From the NCBI RefSeq assembly GCF_002795245.1, contig NZ_PGVG01000007.1, positions 186,001 to 250,000 of the forward strand: a DNA stretch of 64,000 nucleotides, given 5' to 3'. The notes under the pieces were generated by a model that ran no database searches, had not been told where the DNA came from, and worked only from the letters and a program-made list of their open reading frames with translations. This DNA is from Bradyrhizobium forestalis. GTDB lineage: Bacteria; Pseudomonadota; Alphaproteobacteria; Rhizobiales; Xanthobacteraceae. Shown in pieces: positions 54,076-62,904 of this stretch. The translations under genes were made by a program, and so were the position numbers. Position 1 is the stretch's first letter. Every line of letters begins with the position of its first letter.

Positions 54076-54803
54076 CAGTGAAACATCTGCACGTTCGAGG
54101 ATTGATAGCCCTGCCCCGGTGTCAAGAACCGCCGAAGCTGTTCTCGTCCTTGATCTTGAGCCGAAGCGCGCTGAGCGGCCTCAAGACTCTGCGCCCTGCC
54201 CTGCGCCGTCACGACAGCTGTAAGATCGGCGAGCTGCTGCGCGTTCAGTGCAAGGATCTGATTGCCAGCCTGCGTTGCCTGCAGCGCGCCGCTGGCACCC
54301 TGACTTGACGTTACGAGTGCGGACGTCTGGATACGATTGGTGTCGAGGTTGCCAACGATACCCGCCTGAACGCGCAACGCGTCTTGCGTTGCGGCATACG
54401 AATTCTGCCAACGCGATTGGGCGTTGGTGACCAGCAACTGGCTGGATTGGTTGCTGCTAGCTGGCGCGTAGCTGGTTGAGAAGGCACGGTCGATCTGCTG
54501 GACATCGTAGGCGATGCGCTGGGCCTGGGCCAGCAATTGCTGGGTCCGCTGAATCGATGATTGCAGTTGCTGCAGCGATGAATACGGAAGGTTTGCAAGA
54601 TTCTTTGCCTGGTTGATCAGCATCTGCGCCTCGTTTTGCAACGAGGTGATCTGGTTATTGATCTGCTGGAGTTCTCGCGCGGCAGTCAGAACATTCTGGA
54701 CGTAGTTGTTGGGATCAAAGACGATCAGCGCCCGTGCGGGCACCGCGACGCCAAGCACCAGTGCGATAATGCCAGCGGCCGCGAACAGGCCAAAACGCTT
54801 CAT
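54075..54803 (-). CDS. trbJ: Conjugal transfer protein TrbJ (VirB5 family)
   Basis: A 242-residue secreted protein from MKRFGLFAAAGIIALVLGVA at 54803, with signal peptide ending P-A-R-A. The frame continues upstream to 54875 inside trbE and is not used. The mature protein is a helical, Gln-rich coiled-coil (REL QQINNQITSLQNEAQMLI type heptads), as in VirB5/TrbJ minor pilins at the pilus tip. It overlaps trbE's stop by four bases. Confidence 0.9.
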   Translation of the reverse strand: MKRFGLFAAAGIIALVLGVAVPARALIVFDPNNYVQNVLTAARELQQINNQITSLQNEAQMLINQAKNLANLPYSSLQQLQSSIQRTQQLLAQAQRIAYDVQQIDRAFSTSYAPASSNQSSQLLVTNAQSRWQNSYAATQDALRVQAGIVGNLDTNRIQTSALVTSSQGASGALQATQAGNQILALNAQQLADLTAVVTAQGRAQSLEAAQRASAQDQGREQLRRFLTPGQGYQSSNVQMFH

Positions 54804-57241
54804 AGCGATTTCTCCAGATTGACGAGATTGGGGATCAGGTCTGTCGCCCAGGCGACGCCACGATGCTGGAGCCAAGCCGGAACAAAGCCGTCAGGTCCAT
54901 GTTCGGCGAGGAGCTGCGCGATGGCAGCCTGGTCTGTCTTTGAAGAGGCCGCCGCGAATGCGAGCGCAACCTCGCCCAAGCCGAGTTCGAACATCCGATT
55001 GCCCCGGCGGGACTGGCAATAGTAATCGCGCTTTGGCGTTGCCCGGCTCAGAAGCTCGATCTGACGGTCGTTGAGGCCGAAGCGGCGGTAGATGGCCGTG
55101 ATCTGCGGTTCGATCGCCCGTTCGTTCGGCAGCAACAACCGTGTTGGACAGCTCTCGATGATCGCCGGCGCGATCGCGGAGCCATCGATGTCCGAAAGCG
55201 ATTGGGTGGCGAAGATGACGGACGCGTTCTTCTTTCGAAGCGTCTTCAGCCATTCCCGGAGCTGCCCCGCAAAAACCTCGTCATCGAGGGCAAGCCAACC
55301 CTCATCGACAATCAGGAGCGTCGGCCGGCCATCGAGTCGGTCCCCAATACGATGGAAGAGGTACGCCAGCACGGCCGGCGCCGCACTCGTTCCGATCAAC
55401 CCTTCGGTCTCAAAGGCCTGGACCGACGCCTCGCCAAGGCGCTCGAGTTCAGCGTCAAGCAGGCGCCCGGATGGACCGCCGAGGCAATAAGGTTGCAAGG
55501 CGCGTTTCAGAGAGTTCAATTGCAGCAGGACTGACAGGCCCGTCAGGGTGCGCTCCTCTCTCGGCGCCGAAGCGAGAGACGTTAGCGCCGACCACAGGTG
55601 ATCCTTGACCTCAGGAGTGATCTCAATCTTTTCCCGAGCAAGAATTGCGCAGATCCATTCCGTGGCCCATCCGCGCTCGGAAGGATCATCAACCCAGGCC
55701 AGTGGCTGCAGGGCGACGGGTTGTTCACCTCCGTCGGATAATGCGCCGCCGAGATCATGCCAGTCGCCACCCATGGCAAGTGCGCCCGCCCGAATTGAAC
55801 CGCCGAAGTCGAACGCAAAGACCTGAGAGTTCGGATAGCGGCGAAATTGCAACGCCATCAGGGCCAGCAACACGGATTTGCCGGCGCCAGTCGGGCCGAC
55901 CACGAGGGTGTGGCCGACGTCTCCGACGTGGAGGGAGAAGCGGAATGGCGTTGATCCCTCGGTCTTGCCGAACAACAGAGGCGGGCCTTTGAAGTGGAAG
56001 TCCCTCGCCTCGCCCGCCCACACGGCTGACATCGGAATCATGTGAGCGAGGTTAAGAGTCGAAACAGGAGGCTGCCGCACGTTGGCGTAGACATGCCCCG
56101 GCAGACTGCCGAGCCAGGCTTCGACGGCGTTCACCGTTTCGATCATACAGGTGAAATCTCGGCCTTGAATGACCTTGTCGACCAGGCGCAGCTTTTCATC
56201 GGCAGCATTGGGATCGAGGTCCCACACTGTGATGGTCGCCGTGATGAAGGCTTGCCCGATCTGGTCAGAGCCTAGTTCCTGCAGCGCCGCGTCCGCATCC
56301 AGCGCCTTGTTGTGGGCGTCGGTATCGAGAAGCGTCGACGCCTCGTTGGTCATGACCTCCTTGAGAATGGCGCTGACGGACTTTCTCTTCGCGAACCACT
56401 GGCGGCGGATTTTGGCCAGCAGCTTGGTGGCGTCGGTCTTGTCGAGCATGATCGCCCTGGTCGACCAACGATAAGAGAATGGCAGGCGATTCAGGTCGTC
56501 CAGGATCCCCGGGGTCGTCGCCCCCGGAAAGCCGACAATCGTCAGAACCCGAAGATTGGCTGAGCCCAACATCGGCTCTAGCCCGCCAGTCAGCGGCTGG
56601 TCGGCCAACAGCGCATCGATATACATCGGAATTTCGGGCACGCGAACGCGATGACGCTTGGTCGAGATCGTCGAGTGCAGGTAGGTCAGCGTGTCCTGAT
56701 CATTGAGCCAGGCGCATTCTGGCATGAACCCTTCGACGAGCTGCAGCACGCGGTCGGTTTGATCGGCAAACCCGCGGAGCACCTCGCGCGCGTCTGCGCT
56801 AACAGTCCGATCGCGGCCTTCATAGAGCAGGCGCTCTGCCCTGGCGGCTCCTTCCTCCGGCGGCAAATAGACGAAGGTTAGGAAATAGCTGGACTCATAA
56901 TGGGCACCCGCCTCCTCGAACTGAGCCCTGCGTTCCGCGTCAACCAGCGCAGACGCGACATCCGGAAATGTACTCGGAGGATAAGCCCCAGCAAAATGAC
57001 GCTGCGCCTCAACAAATACGGCCCAACCAGATCCCAGACGGCGCAGGGCGTTATTCAGGCGACCGGCGACGCCGACAAGTTCGGCCGGTACCGCGCTGTC
57101 GAGGTCAGGCCCTCGGAACTTCGCCGTCCGCTGGAAGGACCCGTCCTTGTTCAGGATGATTCCCTCATCGACCAGGGCTGCCCAGGGCAGAAAGTCGGCG
57201 AGACGCGCGCTGGAATGACGATATTCGGCGAGATTCATCAT
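54800..57241 (-). CDS. trbE: Conjugal transfer ATPase TrbE (VirB4 family)
   Basis: An 813-residue AAA+ ATPase of normal family length. The N-terminal CagE/TrbE domain (YRHSSARLADFLPWAALVDE) is followed by Walker A VVGPTGAGKSVLLAL near residue 445 and Walker B TLLIVDEGWLAL near 640, with the downstream FATQSLSDIDGSAIAPAIIE motif. It powers pilus biogenesis and substrate transfer from the cytoplasmic face. No frameshift seen. Confidence 0.93.
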   Translation of the reverse strand: MMNLAEYRHSSARLADFLPWAALVDEGIILNKDGSFQRTAKFRGPDLDSAVPAELVGVAGRLNNALRRLGSGWAVFVEAQRHFAGAYPPSTFPDVASALVDAERRAQFEEAGAHYESSYFLTFVYLPPEEGAARAERLLYEGRDRTVSADAREVLRGFADQTDRVLQLVEGFMPECAWLNDQDTLTYLHSTISTKRHRVRVPEIPMYIDALLADQPLTGGLEPMLGSANLRVLTIVGFPGATTPGILDDLNRLPFSYRWSTRAIMLDKTDATKLLAKIRRQWFAKRKSVSAILKEVMTNEASTLLDTDAHNKALDADAALQELGSDQIGQAFITATITVWDLDPNAADEKLRLVDKVIQGRDFTCMIETVNAVEAWLGSLPGHVYANVRQPPVSTLNLAHMIPMSAVWAGEARDFHFKGPPLLFGKTEGSTPFRFSLHVGDVGHTLVVGPTGAGKSVLLALMALQFRRYPNSQVFAFDFGGSIRAGALAMGGDWHDLGGALSDGGEQPVALQPLAWVDDPSERGWATEWICAILAREKIEITPEVKDHLWSALTSLASAPREERTLTGLSVLLQLNSLKRALQPYCLGGPSGRLLDAELERLGEASVQAFETEGLIGTSAAPAVLAYLFHRIGDRLDGRPTLLIVDEGWLALDDEVFAGQLREWLKTLRKKNASVIFATQSLSDIDGSAIAPAIIESCPTRLLLPNERAIEPQITAIYRRFGLNDRQIELLSRATPKRDYYCQSRRGNRMFELGLGEVALAFAAASSKTDQAAIAQLLAEHGPDGFVPAWLQHRGVAWATDLIPNLVNLEKSL

Positions 57242-57250
57242 AACCGAGGC

Positions 57251-57514
57251 TCAGGTGTTGAGGTGACCGGGAATGCGCAGATGTCGGCGCACCACATCGA
57301 CGAAGGCAGGATCGCGCTTGGCGGCCCATACGGCGGCCATGTGACCGATGAACCAGAGGACGAGGCCCGCGATCCAGAGCCGAAGTCCCAGCCCCAGGGC
57401 TGCCGCAAGTGTGCCGTTGACAATCGCAACCGACCGCGGCGCGCCGCCCAGCAGGATTGGTTCAGTGAGCGCGCGGTGAACGGGCACGACAAAGCCCGTG
57501 ACCTGATCACCCAT
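57251..57514 (-). CDS. trbD: Conjugal transfer protein TrbD (VirB3 family)
   Basis: An 87-residue inner membrane protein. It starts MGDQVTGFVVPVHRALTEPI, the typical VirB3 entry, followed by two hydrophobic segments (LAAALGLGLRLWIAGLVLWF and the adjoining IGHMAAVWAA). It abuts trbC upstream (sharing one base) and trbE nine bases downstream. Confidence 0.9.
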   Translation of the reverse strand: MGDQVTGFVVPVHRALTEPILLGGAPRSVAIVNGTLAAALGLGLRLWIAGLVLWFIGHMAAVWAAKRDPAFVDVVRRHLRIPGHLNT

Positions 57515-57840
57515 CAGATCACCACGCCGCCGCCGAAGGAGAAGAACGACAGGAAGAAGCTTGAGGCGGCAAACGCGATTGACAGACCGAACACGATCTG
57601 GATCAGCCTGCGGAAACCACCTGACGAGTCCCCAAAGGCCAGCGTGAGCCCCGTCACGACGATGATGATGACGGCGATGATCTTGGCGACCGGTCCTTCA
57701 ACCGACTGCAAGATCTGATTGAGTGGCTGTTCCCATGGCATGTTCGAGCCGGCCGCCCATGCCGGTGCCGACGCCAAAAGAACCATCCCGGATATGGCTA
57801 GTGATGCGGCATCTCGACGAAAACGAAATTGCTGACGCAT
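57514..57840 (-). CDS. trbC: Conjugal pilin TrbC (VirB2 family)
   Basis: A 108-residue pilin precursor from MRQQFRFRRDAASLAISGMV at 57840; the frame extends to 57948 within trbB. A long signal peptide ends A-W-A-A, and two helices follow: IIAVIIIVVTGLTLAFGDSS and FGLSIAFAASSFFLSFFSF. The G-D-S-S-G-G-F-R-R loop between the helices is the expected cytoplasmic pilin loop. Confidence 0.9.
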   Translation of the reverse strand: MRQQFRFRRDAASLAISGMVLLASAPAWAAGSNMPWEQPLNQILQSVEGPVAKIIAVIIIVVTGLTLAFGDSSGGFRRLIQIVFGLSIAFAASSFFLSFFSFGGGVVI

Positions 57841-57841
57841 G

Positions 57842-58804
57842 TCAGTCTCCTGCTGATGAAAGGTTGTAGTCGCCGGAGGCACCAAGCCCTGTGACGAGGG
57901 CGAGCTCGGCGAGGCGACGGTCAGCGCCGCGGCCCGCGAGCACAGCAACGAGGTTGATGGTCTCAGCGATCAGGGCGCGCGGAACCGTGATGACGGCTTC
58001 CTGGATAAGCTGCTCGAGCCGCCGCAGCGCACCGAGCGCGGTGCCTGCGTGAATAGTGCCGATACCGCCGGGATGGCCGGTACCCCAAGCCTTGAGCAGA
58101 TCGAGCGCCTCGGCACCTCGGACTTCGCCAACCGGGATGCGATCAGGACGCAGGCGCAGCGAGGACCGAACGAGGTCCGATAATGTGGCCACACCATCTT
58201 TGGTCCGGAGCGCCACGAGATTGGGCGCTTTGCACTGAAGCTCGCGCGTATCTTCGATCAGCACGACCCGATCGGAGCTCTTTGCCACCTCAGCCAGCAG
58301 CGCATTCGTCAATGTTGTCTTGCCGGTCGATGTCCCACCGGCGACCAGGATGTTCTTCCGTGCAACGACCGCGCTCTGCAGGATCCTGGCCTGCTCTGAG
58401 GTCATGATTCCCCTGCCGACGTAGTCGTCGAGCGTAAACACGGCGACGGCGGGCTTGCGGATCGCAAAGGCAGGTGCAGCAACGACCGGAGGCAAGAGAC
58501 CTTCGAAGCGCTCACCGGTCCCGGGCAGTTCGGCCGAGACCCGTGGCGAGCCGGCATGCACCTCGGCACCGACGTGATGCGCTACCAGGCGAACAATGCG
58601 CTCGCCATCCGCTGAGGACAGAGTTTCGCCTGTGTCGATCAGACCATTCGACAACCGGTCGATCCACAACCGCCCATCCGGGTTGAGCATCACCTCGATG
58701 ATCGCTTCGTCTTCGAGGTAGCCGGCAATCGCAGAGCCAAGCGCGCTGCGCAGCATTCGCGCGCCGCGCGAACTCGCTTCCGATTGAATGGAATGGATTG
58801 CCAC
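57842..58804 (-). CDS. trbB: Conjugal transfer ATPase TrbB (VirB11 family)
   Basis: A 320-residue secretion ATPase. Walker A is [17 protein letters not shown] near residue 160, Asp box [11 protein letters not shown], Walker B-like [20 protein letters not shown] and the His box [18 protein letters not shown]. It would form a hexamer at the inner membrane. It is the first gene of the trb run; the promoter should lie in the 180 bases before it, which also hold one of two direct repeats flanking the MFS gene. Confidence 0.92.
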   Translation of the reverse strand: MAIHSIQSEASSRGARMLRSALGSAIAGYLEDEAIIEVMLNPDGRLWIDRLSNGLIDTGETLSSADGERIVRLVAHHVGAEVHAGSPRVSAELPGTGERFEGLLPPVVAAPAFAIRKPAVAVFTLDDYVGRGIMTSEQARILQSAVVARKNILVAGGTSTGKTTLTNALLAEVAKSSDRVVLIEDTRELQCKAPNLVALRTKDGVATLSDLVRSSLRLRPDRIPVGEVRGAEALDLLKAWGTGHPGGIGTIHAGTALGALRRLEQLIQEAVITVPRALIAETINLVAVLAGRGADRRLAELALVTGLGASGDYNLSSAGD

Positions 58805-58901
58805 CGTTCGTCCCCACCGTATGAGGACGTCGAACGACAGTCCTCAGATGGGGATGATTAGAAGAGGCACCGATGGACTTGGCGCAACAAGCGCTTTCGA
58901 A

Positions 58902-58945
58902 GATCGTAGACTGGCGTAGAAAAAGAAAGACTGAGAACGGAGTTA
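58902..58945. repeat. Direct repeat copy 1 flanking the MFS gene
   Basis: GATCGTAGACTGGCGTAGAA followed by AAAGAA resembles the copy at 60390 at 22 of 26 positions in its core by my count. It lies between trbB and the end of the MFS gene. Confidence 0.4.
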
Positions 58946-58986
58946 TGAGGCCTACTCAATCGTATCAGTTCGCTGGGAGTGGCTAC

Positions 58987-60315
58987 TTACCACTCCGCAT
59001 CGTCATCCGCGGGCAGGAAGATGACCGAATCCTCATACAACCCAACTGATTCGACAGCATAGGAAACATCAGACGGCTCGAAGAGGAGGATTGAACTCAT
59101 CCACGAAACGATGGATCGGCGCCAAGGCACCACGAACCAGACCAATGCCGCGATCTGCAGCGCTACGCTGAAGCCGAACGCCACCTGATAGGCTTGGACG
59201 GTCCTATGGCCGTCGTTCGCAGGCCATTGCTCCAGGATCAGGCCTGTCGCGTATTGTGCCAGAAATGCCCAACCAAAGTGCAAGACGTTCAAAGCGCCGT
59301 TGGCACGACCAGCAAGCTCCGGCGGAAAGTAATCTGATATCACCGCGAAGCTGATCACGGTTGCTGTTCCGACGATTGCGATGACAGACCAGGGTAGGAT
59401 GGACGGCAGAGGCGCTCGCAGGATCAAGGCTAACTCGGCTGCGATAAACAGCACCGCAACCATCGCCAATATCGTCTCCGCCCCGATTCCTCTGCGTTTG
59501 ATGTTATGGACGGCCACACCGAAGAACCAGGCACCGCCGCTCAATACGATGGACATTATGAATAGCTGTCCGACGAGACTTGCGCGATCAAGCCTCTCCA
59601 CGTCGGTCAGCCATGGCGATGCCCACAGTCCCTGCAGGGACCAGGCCGATCCCACGCAAGTCGCCGACAATGGCGCAATGCACCAGAAACGCCGATCGCC
59701 GAAAACGGAGCCAAGGGTGGCGCGCGCTGTTAATGGAACAATGCCTCGTTCAGGCACCACAAAATAGATGAGAATGGCTATCGCACCAGTAGCCGCTGCC
59801 AGAATCTCAAAGAGCGACCGCCAGCCCATCCAAGCGAGCAGGCGCTCGACGGGAGCAGTAGCAGTCACCGCTCCTAGCGAGCCCAGCATGACCATGTAGC
59901 CGTTCAGCAAGCCAACTCGCTCCCTGGGAAACCAAAGGATGATGGATTTCAGACCTGCCGTGAGCGCTGCCGCCACGCCAAGCCCGATCATTGCACGCGC
60001 GATCAAAAGTGACAGGAAGCCGGTCGATACTGCGAACAGTCCGGCGCCCACTGCTGCGAGCAAGAGCAGAGCACTTTGGACGCGACGCGGACCAAATCGG
60101 TCCAACAAGATGCCGACGGGGATCTGAGCCGCCGCGAAAACTAGAAAATAGACCGAGGTAAGCAAGCCAAGATCGGCACTCCCAAGCCCGATGTCCGAGC
60201 TGATATGGCTGGCGATCAGAGCGTTGATCGTTCGAAACAGGTACGAAAGATAGTATCCAGCAGCAAAAGGGAGAAAAACCCGCGCAATTCGACACCATCC
60301 TTTTGAGATTTGCAT
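58987..60315 (-). CDS. MFS transporter inserted in the conjugation region
   Basis: A 442-residue major facilitator with 12 predicted helices. The loop between helices 2 and 3 carries GILLDRFGPRRVQS, the MFS signature, and helix 4-5 contain ARAMIGLGVAAALTAGLKSI. The overall pattern resembles sugar-phosphate or organic anion MFS proteins; the substrate is not evident. In most trb regions copG and trbB are adjacent, so this gene looks like cargo. It is on the same strand as the transfer genes. Imperfect direct repeats lie at both ends of the extra segment. Confidence 0.82.
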   Translation of the reverse strand: MQISKGWCRIARVFLPFAAGYYLSYLFRTINALIASHISSDIGLGSADLGLLTSVYFLVFAAAQIPVGILLDRFGPRRVQSALLLLAAVGAGLFAVSTGFLSLLIARAMIGLGVAAALTAGLKSIILWFPRERVGLLNGYMVMLGSLGAVTATAPVERLLAWMGWRSLFEILAAATGAIAILIYFVVPERGIVPLTARATLGSVFGDRRFWCIAPLSATCVGSAWSLQGLWASPWLTDVERLDRASLVGQLFIMSIVLSGGAWFFGVAVHNIKRRGIGAETILAMVAVLFIAAELALILRAPLPSILPWSVIAIVGTATVISFAVISDYFPPELAGRANGALNVLHFGWAFLAQYATGLILEQWPANDGHRTVQAYQVAFGFSVALQIAALVWFVVPWRRSIVSWMSSILLFEPSDVSYAVESVGLYEDSVIFLPADDDAEW

Positions 60316-60389
60316 GCCGGCCCCTCTTGCTGTCAGCTCTTTCGAGCCGATAGCGCGACCAGCTCCTGCCGGTTCAGCTAAATCGCTGC

Positions 60390-60434
60390 GGTCGTAGGCT
60401 AGCGAAGAAAAAGAAGGGACCGGCGAAACGGTAT
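60390..60434. repeat. Direct repeat copy 2 flanking the MFS gene
   Basis: GGTCGTAGGCTAGCGAAGAA followed by AAAGAA is the partner of the copy at 58902. It lies between the MFS start and the CopG stop. Confidence 0.4.
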
Positions 60435-60449
60435 TGCTGCATGGTTCAA

Positions 60450-60875
60450 TCAGGTTTCTTCGGCCGGCTCCTGAGGGCGGATATCTTCAGGGATCTCGCG
60501 CAGAAAGCTTTGCCCCTTCTGCAAACGATGCCCGAGCGCATCGACAAATCCTTCAAACCGCTCCCGGCCCTTTGCCTGCGCGGCCGCCTGCGCATCGTTG
60601 GGTAGCGGCGGCGTAATCGTCAGCCAGAAACGAATGAACAAAGCCAAGGTCTCGGCCGTCAAACCCACGTCGCGTTCCAGCCGCTGCATCTGGCGCGACA
60701 GCCGATCGAGGCGCCTGTCGAACGCTGCCTCCCGCCTGTCCGCTCCATCCGGGGACAGAAACGAAACAACTGCCGCTTCCACGATCGCCGACCGAGAAAG
60801 CTTCTTGCGATCGGCGAGCTCCGAGATCTGTTTCAGCAGTTCTGGCGGGAAGTAGACGTTCATCCGGTCGCGCAT
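60450..60875 (-). CDS. CopG-family ribbon-helix-helix regulator
   Basis: A 141-residue protein. The N-terminal RHH fold is MRDRMNVYFPPELLKQISEL followed by ADRKKLSRSAIVEAAVVSFL. The rest is helical with a coiled-coil-like segment (DRRLDRLSRQMQRLERDVGL) and the segment ETLALFIRFWLTITPP. Proteins of this kind lie between traG and trbB in many integrative elements and are thought to regulate transfer genes. It is six bases downstream of traG. Confidence 0.85.
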   Translation of the reverse strand: MRDRMNVYFPPELLKQISELADRKKLSRSAIVEAAVVSFLSPDGADRREAAFDRRLDRLSRQMQRLERDVGLTAETLALFIRFWLTITPPLPNDAQAAAQAKGRERFEGFVDALGHRLQKGQSFLREIPEDIRPQEPAEET

Positions 60876-60881
60876 AATGCC

Positions 60882-62867
60882 TCAGAGCTCCATACTGTCA
60901 TTCGGGTCCATGGCGACCTGACGAGCGACGCCGCGCATTTGTTGGCGTATGAGGCGGGACTGACGGACCGCATCCTCATCATCGTCAAGAACGGCAGCAA
61001 ATTCTTGTGCCGGTGTCGGTTCGGTCGTCTCGTTGGCGATCGCGACGTGATCGGGTAGTTCGGGCTCGCGACGGAGTCCGCTGTTCGCCGTGTCTTCCTT
61101 GGCCTCGGCGGCTTTGTCAGTTGGACCTCCCGTCTGCATCGGCGTTCCAAGCGCTGACCATCCGTCCGTTCGCAATGATCGGCCGGCCGTCGCCGGATCT
61201 GGCGGCGGCAGAACCCGCTCGGTGAACCGCCGATCCTCGTAGTAGCGGACCTTCTTCGCCCGGATCGGTGTCGTCCCCGCCACCATGACGATCTCGTCCA
61301 TCGGCGGAAGCTGCATGACCTCGCCGGGGGTCAGTAGCGGCCTTGCCGTCTCCTGGCGCGAGACCATGAGGTGCCCCAGCCACGGGTTCAATCGATGACC
61401 GGCATAGTTCTTCATCGCGCGCATCTCGGTCGCCGTACCCAGCGCGTCGGAAACCCGCTTGGCGGTTCGCTCGTCGTTGGTCGCGAAGCTGACGCGGACG
61501 TGACAGTTGTCGAGGATGGCGTTGTTGGGCCCGTAGGCCTTCTCGATCTGATTAAGCGACTGCGCGATCAAGAAGCTCTTGATGCCGTACCCCGCCATGA
61601 AGGCGAGCGCGGACTCGAAAAAATCGAGCCGCCCGAGTGCGGGAAACTCGTCGAGCATCATCAGAACGCGATGCCGGCGGTCGCGAGCGTGCAAGTCCTC
61701 AGTCAGTCGGCGGCCAATCTGGTTCAGCACCAGACGGATTAACGGCTTGGTCCGAGAAATATCCGATGGTGGCACCACAAGGTAAAGGGTCGTCGGGCGG
61801 CTATCTGCGATCAGATCGGCAATCCGCCAGTCGCAGCGGCAGGTCACCTGAGCCAGAACGGGATCACGGTACAGCCCCAGGAACGACATCGCGGTGGACA
61901 GGACGCCAGACCGCTCATTCTCGGATTTGTTCAGGAGCTCGCGCGCGGTCGAGGCGACCACGGGATGGGCACCCTGCTTACCAAGATGCGGCGTCGTCAT
62001 CATTGCCTTCAGCGTCGCCTCGATCGGCCGCTTCGGATCCGACAGGAAGGCGGCGACGCCGGCCAGGGTCTTGTTGGCTTCCGCATAGAGGACATGGAGG
62101 ATGGCGCCGACTAAGAGCGAATGACTGGTCTTCTCCCAATGGTTCCGCTTGTCGAGCGAGCCTTCGGGGTCGACCAGGACGTCGGCCACGTTCTGGACAT
62201 CGCGAACCTCCCATTCCCCGCGCCGGACTTCGAGGAGCGGATTGTAGGCTGAGGACTTCGGGTTGGTGGGGTCAAACAACAGGACGCGGCCATGCCGCGA
62301 GCGAAAGCCGGCGGTCAGCTGCCAGTTCTCGCCTTTGATGTCGTGAACGATGGCTGAGCCAGGCCAGGTCAGCAGGGAGGGGACGACAAGACCGACGCCT
62401 TTGCCGGATCGGGTTGGTGCGAAACACAAGACGTGCTCTGGTCCGTCATGACGCAAGTAGTCGCCGTCGAGCTTCCCGAGCACCACACCATCCGGACTGA
62501 GAAGTCCGGCCGCTCTTACCTCCTCCAGATCGGCCCAGCGCGCTGAACCATAGGTCTCGACATTCTTGGCTTCACGCGCGCGCCACACCGACATGCCGAT
62601 CGCCACCGCGATCGAAACGAAGGTCCCCGAAGCCGCGATAAATGCGCCTTCGACAAAGACGTGTGGCGCATAGGCGTCGTAAACGAACCACCACCAGAAG
62701 AAGACGGGCGGGTAATAGATCTTGAAGCCCAGTTCGAACCAGGGCCGCCCAAGCTCCGGTTGCCAGGCGAGCCGCCAGGCCGTCCACTCGGTTGCTCCCC
62801 AGATGGCCAGCAAAACGATCAGGCCGACAACGATCACCTGGCCCCAGAGGATTTTGGTTCCGGACAT
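60882..62867 (-). CDS. traG: Coupling protein TraG (VirD4 family)
   Basis: A 661-residue type IV coupling ATPase from MSGTKILWGQVIVVGLIVLL at 62867; GGAAGGGCG upstream supports it over an upstream Met at 62951. Two N-terminal membrane helices are followed by Walker A FAPTRSGKGVGLVVPSLLTW near residue 160, Walker B VLMMLDEFPALGRLDFFE, and AQSLNQIEKAYGPNNAILDN. It brings the relaxase-DNA complex to the channel. The C-terminal 90 residues are acidic and disordered, which is common. It is 37 bases downstream of the relaxase gene. Confidence 0.92.
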   Translation of the reverse strand: MSGTKILWGQVIVVGLIVLLAIWGATEWTAWRLAWQPELGRPWFELGFKIYYPPVFFWWWFVYDAYAPHVFVEGAFIAASGTFVSIAVAIGMSVWRAREAKNVETYGSARWADLEEVRAAGLLSPDGVVLGKLDGDYLRHDGPEHVLCFAPTRSGKGVGLVVPSLLTWPGSAIVHDIKGENWQLTAGFRSRHGRVLLFDPTNPKSSAYNPLLEVRRGEWEVRDVQNVADVLVDPEGSLDKRNHWEKTSHSLLVGAILHVLYAEANKTLAGVAAFLSDPKRPIEATLKAMMTTPHLGKQGAHPVVASTARELLNKSENERSGVLSTAMSFLGLYRDPVLAQVTCRCDWRIADLIADSRPTTLYLVVPPSDISRTKPLIRLVLNQIGRRLTEDLHARDRRHRVLMMLDEFPALGRLDFFESALAFMAGYGIKSFLIAQSLNQIEKAYGPNNAILDNCHVRVSFATNDERTAKRVSDALGTATEMRAMKNYAGHRLNPWLGHLMVSRQETARPLLTPGEVMQLPPMDEIVMVAGTTPIRAKKVRYYEDRRFTERVLPPPDPATAGRSLRTDGWSALGTPMQTGGPTDKAAEAKEDTANSGLRREPELPDHVAIANETTEPTPAQEFAAVLDDDEDAVRQSRLIRQQMRGVARQVAMDPNDSMEL

Positions 62868-62904
62868 CCCGAACGCCCTTCCCGCAACTGAGTTGGAGAG
62901 ATTG

